Source: Deltaproteobacteria bacterium (GTDB taxonomy: Bacteria > Desulfobacterota > DSM-4660 > Desulfatiglandales > HGW-15). Taken from it: a DNA stretch of 9,147 nt. Both the position numbers and the translations under genes were made by a program. The stretch spans positions 1 through 9,147 of the forward strand of contig JAFDIC010000131.1 of NCBI GenBank assembly GCA_019308525.1. The letters are read 5' to 3'. Below are positions 1-5,771 of this stretch, piece by piece; position 1 is the stretch's first letter; each line of letters begins with the position of its first letter. The notes under the pieces were generated by a model that saw nothing but the letters and a program-made list of their open reading frames with translations, searched no databases and was not told the origin of the DNA.

Positions 1-204
1 CCGGGATGGTGTCCTGATCCCCATCAGGGTATGAAGACTGGCCCCGCCCAGGTCAAGATCAACCAGGATCACCTTCTTGTCCAGCCTGGCCAACCAGAAT
101 GCCAACAGGGAACAAATGATACTCTTGCCGACACCACCCTTGCCGCCGCCCACGGCCCAAATGACCGGACGGGGTTCAGTTCTCAATCCCAGTGCCTGTT
201 CCAT
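1..204 (-). CDS. MinD/ParA-family ATPase, N-terminal 68 residues (cut by window edge)
   Basis: Only the N-terminus is present; the frame is open to the left edge. Residues 19-28 read GGGKGGVGKS, the deviant Walker A motif of the MinD/ParA/FlhG family, with the signature lysine K22 and the P-loop lysine K27. Residues 45-54 (VILVDLDLGG) fit the second, Asp-containing strand of the same family, followed by a hydrophobic LHTLMGI segment. Members bind ATP as dimers and position envelope, flagellar, division or DNA cargoes. I chose the ATG at 204, which has GAGGAAAG about 9 nt upstream. A GTG at 222, overlapping the preceding TGA, is in frame but has no ribosome site. It is the last visible gene of the minus-strand operon, 14 nt after the PilZ-protein gene, so that protein is a likely partner. 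Assignment to FlhG, MinD or another subgroup needs the missing part. Confidence 0.85.
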   Translation of the reverse strand, partial: MEQALGLRTEPRPVIWAVGGGKGGVGKSIICSLLAFWLARLDKKVILVDLDLGGASLHTLMGIRTPSR

Positions 205-218
205 GGCGTGCTCTTTCC

Positions 219-1406
219 TCACTGGATATAGGTGTCTCTCTGCTTCTCTGATTCCCAGAGGCTCCAAAGAAGATTTTGCTCCGCACTCCCACCATAGCAG
301 TAATCCTGGAGAAGCACCCTGTCGGCTTCCGATAAGTCCTTGAACTCTAGGCCGAATATGGCCATCTCCCCTTTTCCGTTAAGGGCTTGTTTGCCCCAAA
401 TAACTCTCCCCTCTATATAGGGGCTTTCCGTTGCCCTGGGCAAGCTCAAATTTATTTTCACGTTCTTTCCAATCATGTCGGCAGGTGTTCCGACCAAGTA
501 TTTCGTTCCCACTACCACACAGGCCCCTCTGAGGGAAATATCCCTTGTAACCCCGCTCAATCTCAGAGGCCACTTGCCATTACCCTCATCGAGCAGGAAT
601 CCTATATCGGCCCTTGTGGGCAACCTGTGACGGGCCGTCTTGCGCACCCTGTAAGAATTACCGCTTCCCTCCGCCTCAACCTTTCTCTCATAGAGATCAA
701 TAAGGTAAAGTTCTATTCCAGGATGTCTTACACAGACTTCAAGGAGTCTTTGCCCTGGAATCTTGAGCACCTCGGCCCGACTGACCGTCTCTACATCCGA
801 CCTGGAAATTATGACCTCCCTAAAGGGATATACCTTGCCGAAGAACTCGTTTTTCATCAGGCTGAAACTTTTTTTCCTGTACTCCCCTTCCTGCCCGTCC
901 ACGAGATGATACACTGATTCTCTTAGGATACCTGATACCACGAAATACAGATGGGTCTCCCTGTCCCCGAATTTCTTGACCAGTTTGGCGCTCGGCAAAC
1001 GCGACCTTTCCGCACACTGCAAGAAAGAAAACAGCTCCCTCCACTGCATTCTCTGGAAAAACTGGTTTGTGGGATTTTCATCGGCCTTGCACCGGGTTAT
1101 TCTCGAGTGGAACCTGCGGAATTCCTCCGCACTAGGCCTCGCCAGTCGCCAGGCTAGTGTCTGGGATACTATGGCCTGAAGTATCAAGCCAGAGTCCAAA
1201 AAGAGCCTTGACGCATTCTTGTAAGCTATTGCTCCGGCCTCCAGGGCCTTCTCCTTTACCAGCAGATCAGCGAATGCCCTGTACAGGGTAGGGCTCTCAG
1301 GAACATCTTCAAATAGTCTTTCAAAGTCCTTGGCCGAATCGATTTTCAACGAACCGCCAAAGATCCCTTTGATGATTCTCCGCTGCCTTTCCAACTGTTC
1401 TCTCAA
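219..1406 (-). CDS. Degenerate cyclic-nucleotide-binding fold plus PilZ domain protein
   Basis: 395 residues, apparently cytoplasmic. Residues ~38-90 are helical and TPR-like. Residues ~130-235 resemble a CRP-type cyclic-nucleotide-binding barrel (LYFVVSGILRESV, then EFFGKVYPF and AEVLKIPG), but the phosphate-binding cassette is altered: Glu after Gly is Lys (G190-K191) and the usual Arg-x-Ala is not visible (R202-S-D). cAMP binding is therefore doubtful. Residues ~252-372 are a PilZ domain with RxxxR at 255-259 and again at 261-265, and D289-I-S291-L-R-G294, matching the c-di-GMP motif D/NxSxxG, so c-di-GMP binding is likely. The start is a TTG that overlaps the upstream gene's stop (TTGA) and has GGAGG 7 nt upstream, which indicates translational coupling. 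It lies between a coiled-coil gene and a MinD-like ATPase gene and probably links c-di-GMP to that ATPase (inference). Confidence 0.85.
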   Translation of the reverse strand: MREQLERQRRIIKGIFGGSLKIDSAKDFERLFEDVPESPTLYRAFADLLVKEKALEAGAIAYKNASRLFLDSGLILQAIVSQTLAWRLARPSAEEFRRFHSRITRCKADENPTNQFFQRMQWRELFSFLQCAERSRLPSAKLVKKFGDRETHLYFVVSGILRESVYHLVDGQEGEYRKKSFSLMKNEFFGKVYPFREVIISRSDVETVSRAEVLKIPGQRLLEVCVRHPGIELYLIDLYERKVEAEGSGNSYRVRKTARHRLPTRADIGFLLDEGNGKWPLRLSGVTRDISLRGACVVVGTKYLVGTPADMIGKNVKINLSLPRATESPYIEGRVIWGKQALNGKGEMAIFGLEFKDLSEADRVLLQDYCYGGSAEQNLLWSLWESEKQRDTYIQ

Positions 1407-1696
1407 CCCATATCCTCCGCCCGCGGTGATGTGTCTTCCCTTATTACTTCTATACGCTCCTTCATAATAACACTCTTCTCGAAAAGAAGCCTAACCACTT
1501 CCTCCAGGGTTTTCATGCCTTCTTCTAGATTCTTCATCCTTTCCGACAAACTGTTCATCCTTTCCGAAATCTCCTTGGCCTGCTTCCGCAGATCATTGAG
1601 GGCCCTATCTTCAGAGGAGATGGAATGATTCTCTCTGAAGGATTTGATCAATCTGCCGAGTTCCTCGGTCTCTTTCATGGAAGGTGCAATACCCAT
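1403..1696 (-). CDS. Small coiled-coil protein of unknown function
   Basis: 97 residues with no signal peptide or membrane segment. Residues ~35-87 form a predicted coiled coil; three near-identical heptads (RMNSLSE, RMKNLEE, GMKTLEE) are followed by VVRLLFE. Two of these heptads retain a 14-nt direct repeat at DNA level (1533-1546 and 1554-1567, 21 nt apart), evidence of heptad duplication. The ATG at 1696 has GAGGGG 7-8 nt upstream. It lies 30 nt after the AMIN-protein gene and overlaps the start of the CNB-PilZ gene, so it is an operon member. A role as an oligomerising linker or adaptor between the membrane protein and the cytoplasmic PilZ/ATPase pair is plausible but is inference. I do not recognise a named family. 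The neat coupling to both neighbours argues that it is a real gene. Confidence 0.75.
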   Translation of the reverse strand: MGIAPSMKETEELGRLIKSFRENHSISSEDRALNDLRKQAKEISERMNSLSERMKNLEEGMKTLEEVVRLLFEKSVIMKERIEVIREDTSPRAEDMG

Positions 1697-1726
1697 CTTT
1701 TGACCCCTCTCTGCCTGAAAAACTTC

Positions 1727-2581
1727 TTACGCTGCCTTGCTCATACAGCGGTTGCTCAGTCTCCTCCTGATGCCGGCATCTATGAGCATAAGCCTCCTGT
1801 CCTCTTCCCTCACCCTCAGGGATTCTTTGTGCTCTTCCTGCCGGTCTTGCCCGTCAACCCTCTTTATCTGCCGTGACAGGACGAAACCCAGCATCATTAT
1901 GAGAATTAGAGTGAGGAGGTTCAGCAGGCCCAGAAAAAGCGTCTGCCAAAATCCGTAGCGCACAAAGGACATAAACATCCCCTTTCTTGAGTCCTGGACT
2001 TCTCCCCCGGTGGATTGGCCTGCCTCTTCCCCTAACCCGGAGATCTCATTTGAATATGATGGCCACCGCTCAGCAAACGGCTTAGAACCACCTTTTATGA
2101 GGACAGGAAGGGGCTTCACTGACAGATCCTTTCCCTGTTCGTCTGCTTTGCTCCCCGCTGAAGAGTAAGGGTTTTTGCCGGTCATGGGAATCCAATAGAG
2201 ATCAAAGACCACACGCTCTGGGTCCTTGAGTCGAAGGGTCTTGAGGCTGAAATAGGGGAGCTTGAGAAATATGTCGGCGGTAAGGTCAGACCCGTTGCTG
2301 ACAAACTTCATACGGTCCACACGTTTCCGTCCCGAGAACTTCACCACGGGTGGCAAATCAGTCCGAGTATTGGGGAATAGGAGAGATAATTTCCCTTGAC
2401 CCACAGACTCCACGGGCGCATTTTCAGGCAATCCTCTAAATTCAAACACTAACCTTGTAAAGGCGCCGTGCTCCCCGGTCCTTACCCTCTGAAGGACAGA
2501 CGCATCTACCACACCAATGAACAGCCCCGGCATCAAGAGAGGCCACGCAATTGTGAAAGCCGCGTACCATTTCTTTTTCAT
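1727..2581 (-). CDS. Secreted, C-terminally membrane-anchored AMIN-like domain protein
   Basis: 284 residues from the ATG at 2581, which has AGGA 7 nt upstream. The N-terminus MKKKWYAAF followed by a hydrophobic stretch to ~A27 is a signal peptide or signal anchor. Residues ~29-130 resemble an AMIN domain: VLQRVRTG, TRLVFEF, LTADIFLKLPYF, LKTLRLKDPERVVFDLY. This fold is known from AmiC-type amidases and PilQ-type secretins, where it targets proteins to peptidoglycan or the division site. A linker rich in Gly, Ser and charged residues follows. Residues ~210-235 are a strong transmembrane helix, and ~236-284 are a highly charged, probably cytoplasmic tail. The layout would connect the periplasmic wall to the cytoplasmic partners encoded next in the operon. 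An upstream in-frame ATG at 2710 would bury the signal peptide 43 residues in and has a poor ribosome site, so I rejected it. No amidase or secretin domain is present. Confidence 0.8.
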   Translation of the reverse strand: MKKKWYAAFTIAWPLLMPGLFIGVVDASVLQRVRTGEHGAFTRLVFEFRGLPENAPVESVGQGKLSLLFPNTRTDLPPVVKFSGRKRVDRMKFVSNGSDLTADIFLKLPYFSLKTLRLKDPERVVFDLYWIPMTGKNPYSSAGSKADEQGKDLSVKPLPVLIKGGSKPFAERWPSYSNEISGLGEEAGQSTGGEVQDSRKGMFMSFVRYGFWQTLFLGLLNLLTLILIMMLGFVLSRQIKRVDGQDRQEEHKESLRVREEDRRLMLIDAGIRRRLSNRCMSKAA

Positions 2582-2755
2582 CTTACTGTCCTGGCTGGCG
2601 CTTCCAGCAGTCTTTGCTCTCCTCGGGTGTTCCTGAAAATCCCCTCTCGCCAGAGTATATTGCTGTCCAATCCTCTTCCTCAGGCCTTGAGACGGGAGGC
2701 ACGAGAACATCTTTCATGAGTGAAAAGACTTTCCTTCCCGAAGGGGATCTTGCTG

Positions 2756-2814
2756 ATCACAGGCGTGATTATATTGGCATCAATATGGTATGTCAACAAA
2801 GATTGTTACACAAT
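2756..2814. promoter_or_regulatory. Cluster of three short palindromes over the operon promoter (operator candidates)
   Basis: Three perfect short inverted repeats sit on the promoter: ATCAC-AGGC-GTGAT at 2756-2769 (over the start point and -10 edge), ATATTG-GCAT-CAATAT at 2771-2786 (inside the -10/-35 spacer) and ATTGT-TAC-ACAAT at 2802-2814 (just upstream of -35). CAATAT also recurs at 2811-2816. Their positions fit repressor or activator sites. No regulator is recognised, and part of the symmetry may be chance in an A+T-rich stretch. Confidence 0.4.
2768..2796 (-). promoter_or_regulatory. Sigma-70 promoter of the AMIN/coiled-coil/PilZ/MinD operon
   Basis: On the minus strand TTGACA (2796-2791) and TATAAT (2773-2768) are both perfect consensus hexamers with an exactly 17-bp spacer. 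Transcription would begin near 2761, giving a leader of about 180 nt before the AMIN-protein ATG at 2581. This is the best promoter match in the window and points at the four-gene operon. Confidence 0.85.
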
Positions 2815-2889
2815 ATGTTGTGGTGGGAACTTTTTGTCACCTTCGGGTACCGGCAGGAGATTCCTTGGGGATTATGGGATTTGTGAACG

Positions 2890-2915
2890 CGGCCCCGACA
2901 CGAGAATCGAGGCCG
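2890..2915 (-). terminator. Hairpin downstream of the cold-shock gene
   Basis: Arms 2890-2898 and 2907-2915 pair over 9 positions; the single imperfect pair is a G-U wobble in minus-strand RNA but a C-A mismatch on the plus strand, so it fits the minus transcript. It begins 26 nt after the cold-shock stop. No clear U-tract follows, so it may be an RNA-stabilising 3' stem rather than a true intrinsic terminator. Confidence 0.35.
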
Positions 2916-2940
2916 TTATTACCTGTCATAAGCAGACCTG

Positions 2941-3144
2941 TCAGATAGGTCTCACCTTGGTAGCCTGCGGGCCCTTGTCTCCCTGTGCTTCTTCAAACTC
3001 TACGACCTGGCCCTCTTCCAAGCTACGAAACCCTTCCCCTTCTATGTTTGTGTAATGAATGAATAAATCCTCACCTCCTTCATCGGGCGTAATAAAACCG
3101 TACCCCCTCTTGTTGCTGAACCATTTTACTGTGCCCCTTGCCAT
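2941..3144 (-). CDS. Cold-shock domain protein, CspA family
   Basis: 67 residues, the usual family length, forming one cold-shock OB fold. [20 protein letters not shown] carries the RNP1-type motif (K12-R-G-Y-G-F-I18), and DLFIHYT at 26-32 is RNP2. The usual VFVHFS-type motif has Tyr in place of the last aromatic. The C-terminal [10 protein letters not shown] is typical. Such proteins bind single-stranded nucleic acid and act as RNA chaperones and antiterminators in the cytoplasm. The ATG at 3144 has a strong AGGAGGG about 8 nt upstream. It is monocistronic as far as can be seen: the next minus-strand gene has its own promoter at 2796. The family is certain; which paralogue (cold-induced or constitutive) cannot be read from sequence. 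Confidence 0.97.
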   Translation of the reverse strand: MARGTVKWFSNKRGYGFITPDEGGEDLFIHYTNIEGEGFRSLEEGQVVEFEEAQGDKGPQATKVRPI

Positions 3145-3445
3145 GAAAATTCCCTCCTTTTTGAATCCTTCCCTGTTTCTCTACTGCCCTCATCACCGTC
3201 TTGCCTCCCTGCGTAAAGAGGTCCTCCCATAGTTTGCCGGAACGAGGAAACCAATCAAAGACGTCTTCTTTGGCCGGGAGACAACTCGCTACAATAATTC
3301 ACAAAATGACTCAAAGTCAACTCTTCTTTCACCCCCCCACTTGTTTGGAGATACCTTCGGAACGTCCGCTTTTTCAAAGCTCTTACCCGACGCAACCGCA
3401 ACAAGCTCAACGAAGGCAGTAGACTCCACCCGGGGCGACCGACTG

Positions 3446-3467
3446 CTCTTGTCACTTCCAACAAGAG
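3446..3467. repeat. Inverted repeat CTCTTGT-8-ACAAGAG
   Basis: Perfect 7-bp arms (3446-3452 and 3461-3467) with an 8-nt gap, about 175 nt upstream of the receiver-domain gene. It could be an operator or an RNA hairpin; no U-tract follows on either side. Confidence 0.4.
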
Positions 3468-3491
3468 AAATACACCCTTCCTCCAGGCAAT

Positions 3492-3509
3492 ATAGGGGCA
3501 TCACCCTAT
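3492..3509. repeat. Inverted repeat ATAGGG-6-CCCTAT
   Basis: Perfect 6-bp arms (3492-3497 and 3504-3509) around a 6-nt loop, about 25 nt beyond the previous inverted repeat and 130 nt before the receiver gene. Possibly a regulator site or leader hairpin; short enough to be chance. Confidence 0.35.
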
Positions 3510-3640
3510 TTATTGTTACTATCACAAGCTGTAGATTGCCTGCTAGTCTTTGTGGGGCCAGGGTTGGGATTTGCCACCGGGAAGATAGGGTTTTCCAATT
3601 GCAAACGATGGATCCGTTAGGGCTTATAGCGGCAATACTC

Positions 3641-4045
3641 ATGGACGATGATAGTATAAGGGCAATCATAGTCGAAGGAGATGACAATTTCCGCAGGGCT
3701 TTCCTGGCTCTCCTGACCCAACGATTTCCTTTTGTGAAATTCCAGGAGGAAAAAAACGGGGACGCTGTTTTGACCAAAATCCAGGGCTTCCTCCCCCATA
3801 TCCTTTTCATGGAGCTGAAGCTGCCAGGGGCAAAGGGGCTGGAGTTGACAAGCCGAATCAGGCATCTTTATCCGGACCTTGTGATAGTCATCGTCACCGG
3901 TCTTGACCTGCCAGAATACCGGGACGCGGCCTATGAAAGGGGAGCAAATTTCTTTATTTCGAAAAATACCTCTTCTGCAAAGGACCTCTTGAATACGATC
4001 GAATTGATCTTGGAAGGCCTGGAGACTTCCGGGCCAAGCTATTGA
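3641..4045 (+). CDS. Stand-alone pseudo-receiver (response-regulator-like) protein with Glu at the phospho-site
   Basis: 134 residues forming one CheY-like receiver domain and no output domain. IRAIIVEGDDNFRRAF is strand 1 with the acidic loop, LPHILFMELKLPGAKGLEL is strand 3 with the LPG loop, VIVIVTG is strand 4 and GANFFISKNT is strand 5. Compared with CheY, the phosphoacceptor Asp is Glu58, and the second metal-binding acidic residue is Gly13 (E12-G13). The conserved Thr86 and Lys108 remain. Asp-to-Glu can mimic the phosphorylated state in some regulators, so this domain is probably constitutively active or phosphorylation-independent and acts by protein contact. Start choice is uncertain: the ATGs at 3641 and 3608 both lack a good ribosome site. 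I prefer 3641 because it leaves the usual short lead before strand 1. Neighbours do not include a kinase. Confidence 0.85.
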   Translation: MDDDSIRAIIVEGDDNFRRAFLALLTQRFPFVKFQEEKNGDAVLTKIQGFLPHILFMELKLPGAKGLELTSRIRHLYPDLVIVIVTGLDLPEYRDAAYERGANFFISKNTSSAKDLLNTIELILEGLETSGPSY

Positions 4046-4071
4046 CAGATGGAGTTGTAAAGAAGCACAAT
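4042..4071 (+). promoter_or_regulatory. Possible sigma-70 promoter overlapping the receiver gene stop
   Basis: A perfect TTGACA (4042-4047) overlaps the TGA stop of the receiver gene. CACAAT (4066-4071, four of six matches) follows after an 18-bp spacer. Transcription would begin near 4078 and read into the structured region ending in a T-run at 4244. The -10 is weak, so this is tentative. Confidence 0.35.
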
Positions 4072-4077
4072 TTCCTT

Positions 4078-4244
4078 TTGAGGCGGCATTTTTCTATTAT
4101 AGATCCATTTTTCCATGCCTGGCCCTTGCGTAGAAAAAATGTATTATTACCTTAGTGTATGCAGCCAGGAACCATATGATGTTTTGTCGAAACAGTGAAT
4201 ATGGGGTAAAGTAAAGATCCGGGTACAGAGGGCCCGGCTTTTTT
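4078..4244 (+). ncRNA. Candidate structured RNA or leader in the 4046-4378 gap
   Basis: This intergenic stretch has no ORF with coding character. A long-range stem pairs 4118-4123 with 4164-4169 and 4127-4132 with 4158-4163: twelve pairs including one G-U, with only a 3-nt bulge on the 5' side and none on the 3' side, capped by a 25-nt A/U-rich loop. It is followed by a terminator-like hairpin at 4219-4244. With the possible promoter at 4042-4071 this would give an RNA of about 165 nt. It could equally be the 3' UTR of the receiver mRNA. No known RNA family is recognised. Confidence 0.3.
4219..4244 (+). terminator. Intrinsic terminator-like hairpin with T6 tract
   Basis: CCGGG (4219-4223) pairs with CCCGG (4233-4237), with one further possible T-G pair inside, and is followed by C and six T (4239-4244). 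The stem is short but fully G/C with a proper U-tract on the plus strand. It would end transcripts from the receiver gene or from the candidate RNA promoter. Confidence 0.5.
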
Positions 4245-4290
4245 GCCCGGCGGCAGAGCTGGATTCTGACTCCTGGCTTGTTCGCGGGCA

Positions 4291-4296
4291 TATAAT
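4291..4296 (+). promoter_or_regulatory. Consensus -10 hexamer before the small unrecognised gene
   Basis: TATAAT is exact, but the best -35 candidate (CTGACT at 4266-4271) is 19 bp away and weak. A start point near 4303 would lie downstream of the ATG at 4295, which favours a later ATG (4379, with a ribosome site) for the gene. Confidence 0.4.
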
Positions 4297-4378
4297 GGCA
4301 GGGCCACCATCCATGACCCCCGCAAAGCGGGATCTTCGACTGGCCCTAAGGACCAGGTTTTTGAGGGAAGAAATAGAA

Positions 4379-4681
4379 ATGGGAGATTTGAGAAAAGCAT
4401 TATACCGGCGCTTAAGAGACAAGGGGATTGAACCCCGGCTAATCCCCGGTTTTTTGAAAATAGTTGCTGACTCTCTAGCTGTCCAGCCCTCATCAAGCGC
4501 TGACTTGGAAGAGACCAACAGGCGGCTGCATTTCCTGGGTTGGAATGACGTCGATCTCGACTACCATACCCTTCAGTTGCTGATAGCTGCCCTGGAGAGA
4601 GGAGATTCTTCACCTGTTTCCCTAACCGACGGCACCAGCGACCCCTCTTTCAGGGCTTTCAACCACGATACCCGGTTGTGA
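4379..4681 (+). CDS. Small helical protein, family not recognised
   Basis: 100 residues from the ATG at 4379, which has GAGGGAAG about 8 nt upstream. In-frame ATGs at 4313 and 4295 would give 122 or 128 residues but have poor ribosome sites and lie at or before the likely transcript start. The sequence is soluble and mostly helical: [19 protein letters not shown] is basic and amphipathic, then [13 protein letters not shown], then [20 protein letters not shown] with a W/D-rich turn and a second helix LLIAALE. The last ~25 residues are polar and look disordered. No catalytic motif, signal peptide or membrane segment is visible. It precedes fabZ on the same strand by 206 nt, but that gene has its own promoter, so a functional link is not shown. 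The ordered, amphipathic composition argues that it is a real gene. Confidence 0.65.
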   Translation: MGDLRKALYRRLRDKGIEPRLIPGFLKIVADSLAVQPSSSADLEETNRRLHFLGWNDVDLDYHTLQLLIAALERGDSSPVSLTDGTSDPSFRAFNHDTRL

Positions 4682-4747
4682 AAGCAGCAAGAAGCCTCCA
4701 TTCCCCCAAGTCCAGCACCCGTGTTTTGGATATTTTTCCTGCTGCCC

Positions 4748-4776
4748 TTGCAACATCTCGTAAAAACGAATATAAA
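4748..4776 (+). promoter_or_regulatory. Sigma-70 promoter for fabZ-acp-KS
   Basis: TTGCAA (4748-4753) and TATAAA (4771-4776) are separated by exactly 17 bp. Transcription would start near 4783 with a leader of about 105 nt before fabZ. The leader contains the small inverted repeat CAGGT-CAAAA-ACCTG (4790-4804) and the palindrome ATGCCGGCAT (4812-4821), possible regulatory elements. The rest of the 4682-4887 gap shows nothing else. Confidence 0.6.
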
Positions 4777-4887
4777 AGAGCTTGTGTTTCAGGTCAAAAA
4801 CCTGTGCGCATATGCCGGCATGGGCCTTTCACTTGTCCCCGGATGCTTTTTGGCTCAAACCAATTTGATATCCCCTGGAGGAAAGTA

Positions 4888-5334
4888 ATGCCTGTTATTT
4901 ACGATATTGAGGGCATCATGAGATACTTGCCTCACCGCTACCCGTTCCTTCTGGTTGATCGGATCCTGGAACTGGTCCCGGGAGAGAAGGTAGTGGGGCT
5001 CAAAAATGTCACGATCAATGAACCGTTTTTTCAAGGACATTTCCCGGGGGCGCCGATAATGCCTGGAGTCCTGATCATAGAAGCCATGGCACAAACAGGA
5101 GGGGTCCTTGCCTATGAGTCTCTTCCTCCTGAATTGCACGGTTCTCCGGTGTATTTCATGGCAATAGATAGGGTGAAATTCCGTAGACCCGTGTTACCCG
5201 GAGATCAACTTGTATCAGAAGTCCGGCTCTTGAGGCAGCGCTCCAAGGTGATCAAGTTGGCTGGTATGGCGAAGGTTGATGACCATAAGGTAGCGGAAGC
5301 CGAATTCATGGCTACAATCGGCGAAAAGGCTTGA
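4888..5334 (+). CDS. fabZ: 3-hydroxyacyl-[acyl-carrier-protein] dehydratase FabZ
   Basis: 148 residues, a full-length single hot-dog fold. It dehydrates (3R)-hydroxyacyl-ACP to trans-2-enoyl-ACP in type II fatty acid synthesis in the cytoplasm. The N-terminal [13 protein letters not shown] is diagnostic of FabZ. The active site follows in [20 protein letters not shown], with catalytic His51 and Glu65. The ATG at 4888 has GGAGG 6 nt upstream. The frame is open back to 4678, but the extra 70 residues match nothing and lie over the promoter. Unlike the common lpxD-fabZ-lpxA arrangement, it sits directly before an acyl carrier protein gene (33-nt gap) and a ketosynthase gene. It may therefore serve a dedicated pathway or be an extra copy; only a genome-wide view can decide. 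Confidence 0.95.
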   Translation: MPVIYDIEGIMRYLPHRYPFLLVDRILELVPGEKVVGLKNVTINEPFFQGHFPGAPIMPGVLIIEAMAQTGGVLAYESLPPELHGSPVYFMAIDRVKFRRPVLPGDQLVSEVRLLRQRSKVIKLAGMAKVDDHKVAEAEFMATIGEKA

Positions 5335-5367
5335 TGCCTTGGACCATTGACGCATAGGGAGTGAAAA

Positions 5368-5643
5368 ATGTATGAGAATCCGTCCACTTCAGACGTATAC
5401 GACAGGGTAAAGAAGGTCATTGCCGAGGTGTTTAACACTGATGAAGCGAAGATTACCATGGAGACAAAGTTTGTAGAAGATCTAGGCGCCGAATCTCTCG
5501 ATATTGTGACGCTCCTGATGGAGTTCGAGGATGAATTCGATAGGGAGATCCCGGACGAGGAGGCGGAAAAATTAACCACGGTCGGTGAGGCGGTGAGGTA
5601 CATAATGGGCATCGTGGAGGCGCAAGGCAGGCCCGAAGGCTAG
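5368..5643 (+). CDS. acpP: Acyl carrier protein
   Basis: 91 residues, one four-helix ACP domain. The phosphopantetheine attachment serine is Ser43 in [11 protein letters not shown]; Glu replaces the more usual Asp just before it. The following acidic recognition helix, [21 protein letters not shown], is typical of fatty-acid-synthase carriers and is the docking surface for partner enzymes. It carries growing acyl chains as thioesters for FabZ and the ketosynthase encoded on either side. The ATG at 5368 has AGGGAG about 6 nt upstream. The N-terminus ([14 protein letters not shown]) is a few residues longer than in housekeeping AcpP, so it may be a pathway-specific carrier; I give the symbol only for the family. 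Confidence 0.93.
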   Translation: MYENPSTSDVYDRVKKVIAEVFNTDEAKITMETKFVEDLGAESLDIVTLLMEFEDEFDREIPDEEAEKLTTVGEAVRYIMGIVEAQGRPEG

Positions 5644-5771
5644 AACCGGGACAACAGAACCGGGCTAATCGTACTCTGGGTCGGCTCTTGTTGAAACTCC
5701 TTCCCATGAGACTTTGACGATGATGCCGGTTTGGTGTCGAAAAAGGTCTTGAGAAACAGGGCGATCTACTG

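Larger units (their letters stand above)
3145..3640. other. Divergent intergenic region, no supported gene
   Basis: About 500 nt between the minus-strand cold-shock gene and the plus-strand receiver gene. The reading frames crossing it have unnatural composition and no ribosome sites. The first ~20 nt hold the cold-shock gene's Shine-Dalgarno; the rest should include both genes' promoters, but I find no convincing -10/-35 pair. Two short perfect inverted repeats are listed separately. Confidence 0.55.

Noticed and set aside
387..917. 176-codon plus-strand frame
   Set aside because: It is fully antisense to the well-supported CNB-PilZ gene and has no recognisable domain.
2582..2710. 43-residue N-terminal extension of the AMIN protein (ATG at 2710)
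   Set aside because: It would place the signal peptide internally, is of unnatural composition and has a poorer ribosome site than the ATG at 2581.
2720..3055. Plus-strand 111-codon frame with a hydrophobic N-terminus and several cysteines
   Set aside because: It starts at GTG with no ribosome site, crosses the strong minus-strand promoter and runs antisense through most of the cold-shock gene; its hydrophobic part is the A/T-rich promoter read as codons.
3258..3267. 10-bp palindrome AAGACGTCTT upstream of the cold-shock gene
   Set aside because: Too short and without any associated promoter elements to claim as an operator.
3341..3640. Upstream extension of the receiver frame to a TTG at 3341
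   Set aside because: The added residues match no fold, have unnatural composition, and the TTG lacks a ribosome site.
4237..4251. Direct repeat GCCCGGC flanking T6 beside the terminator
   Set aside because: Short G/C-rich repeat, probably coincidental; only the hairpin with the T-run is kept.
4678..4887. Upstream extension of fabZ overlapping the previous stop
   Set aside because: It covers the fabZ promoter and adds 70 residues not seen in FabZ; ATG 4888 has GGAGG at the right distance.
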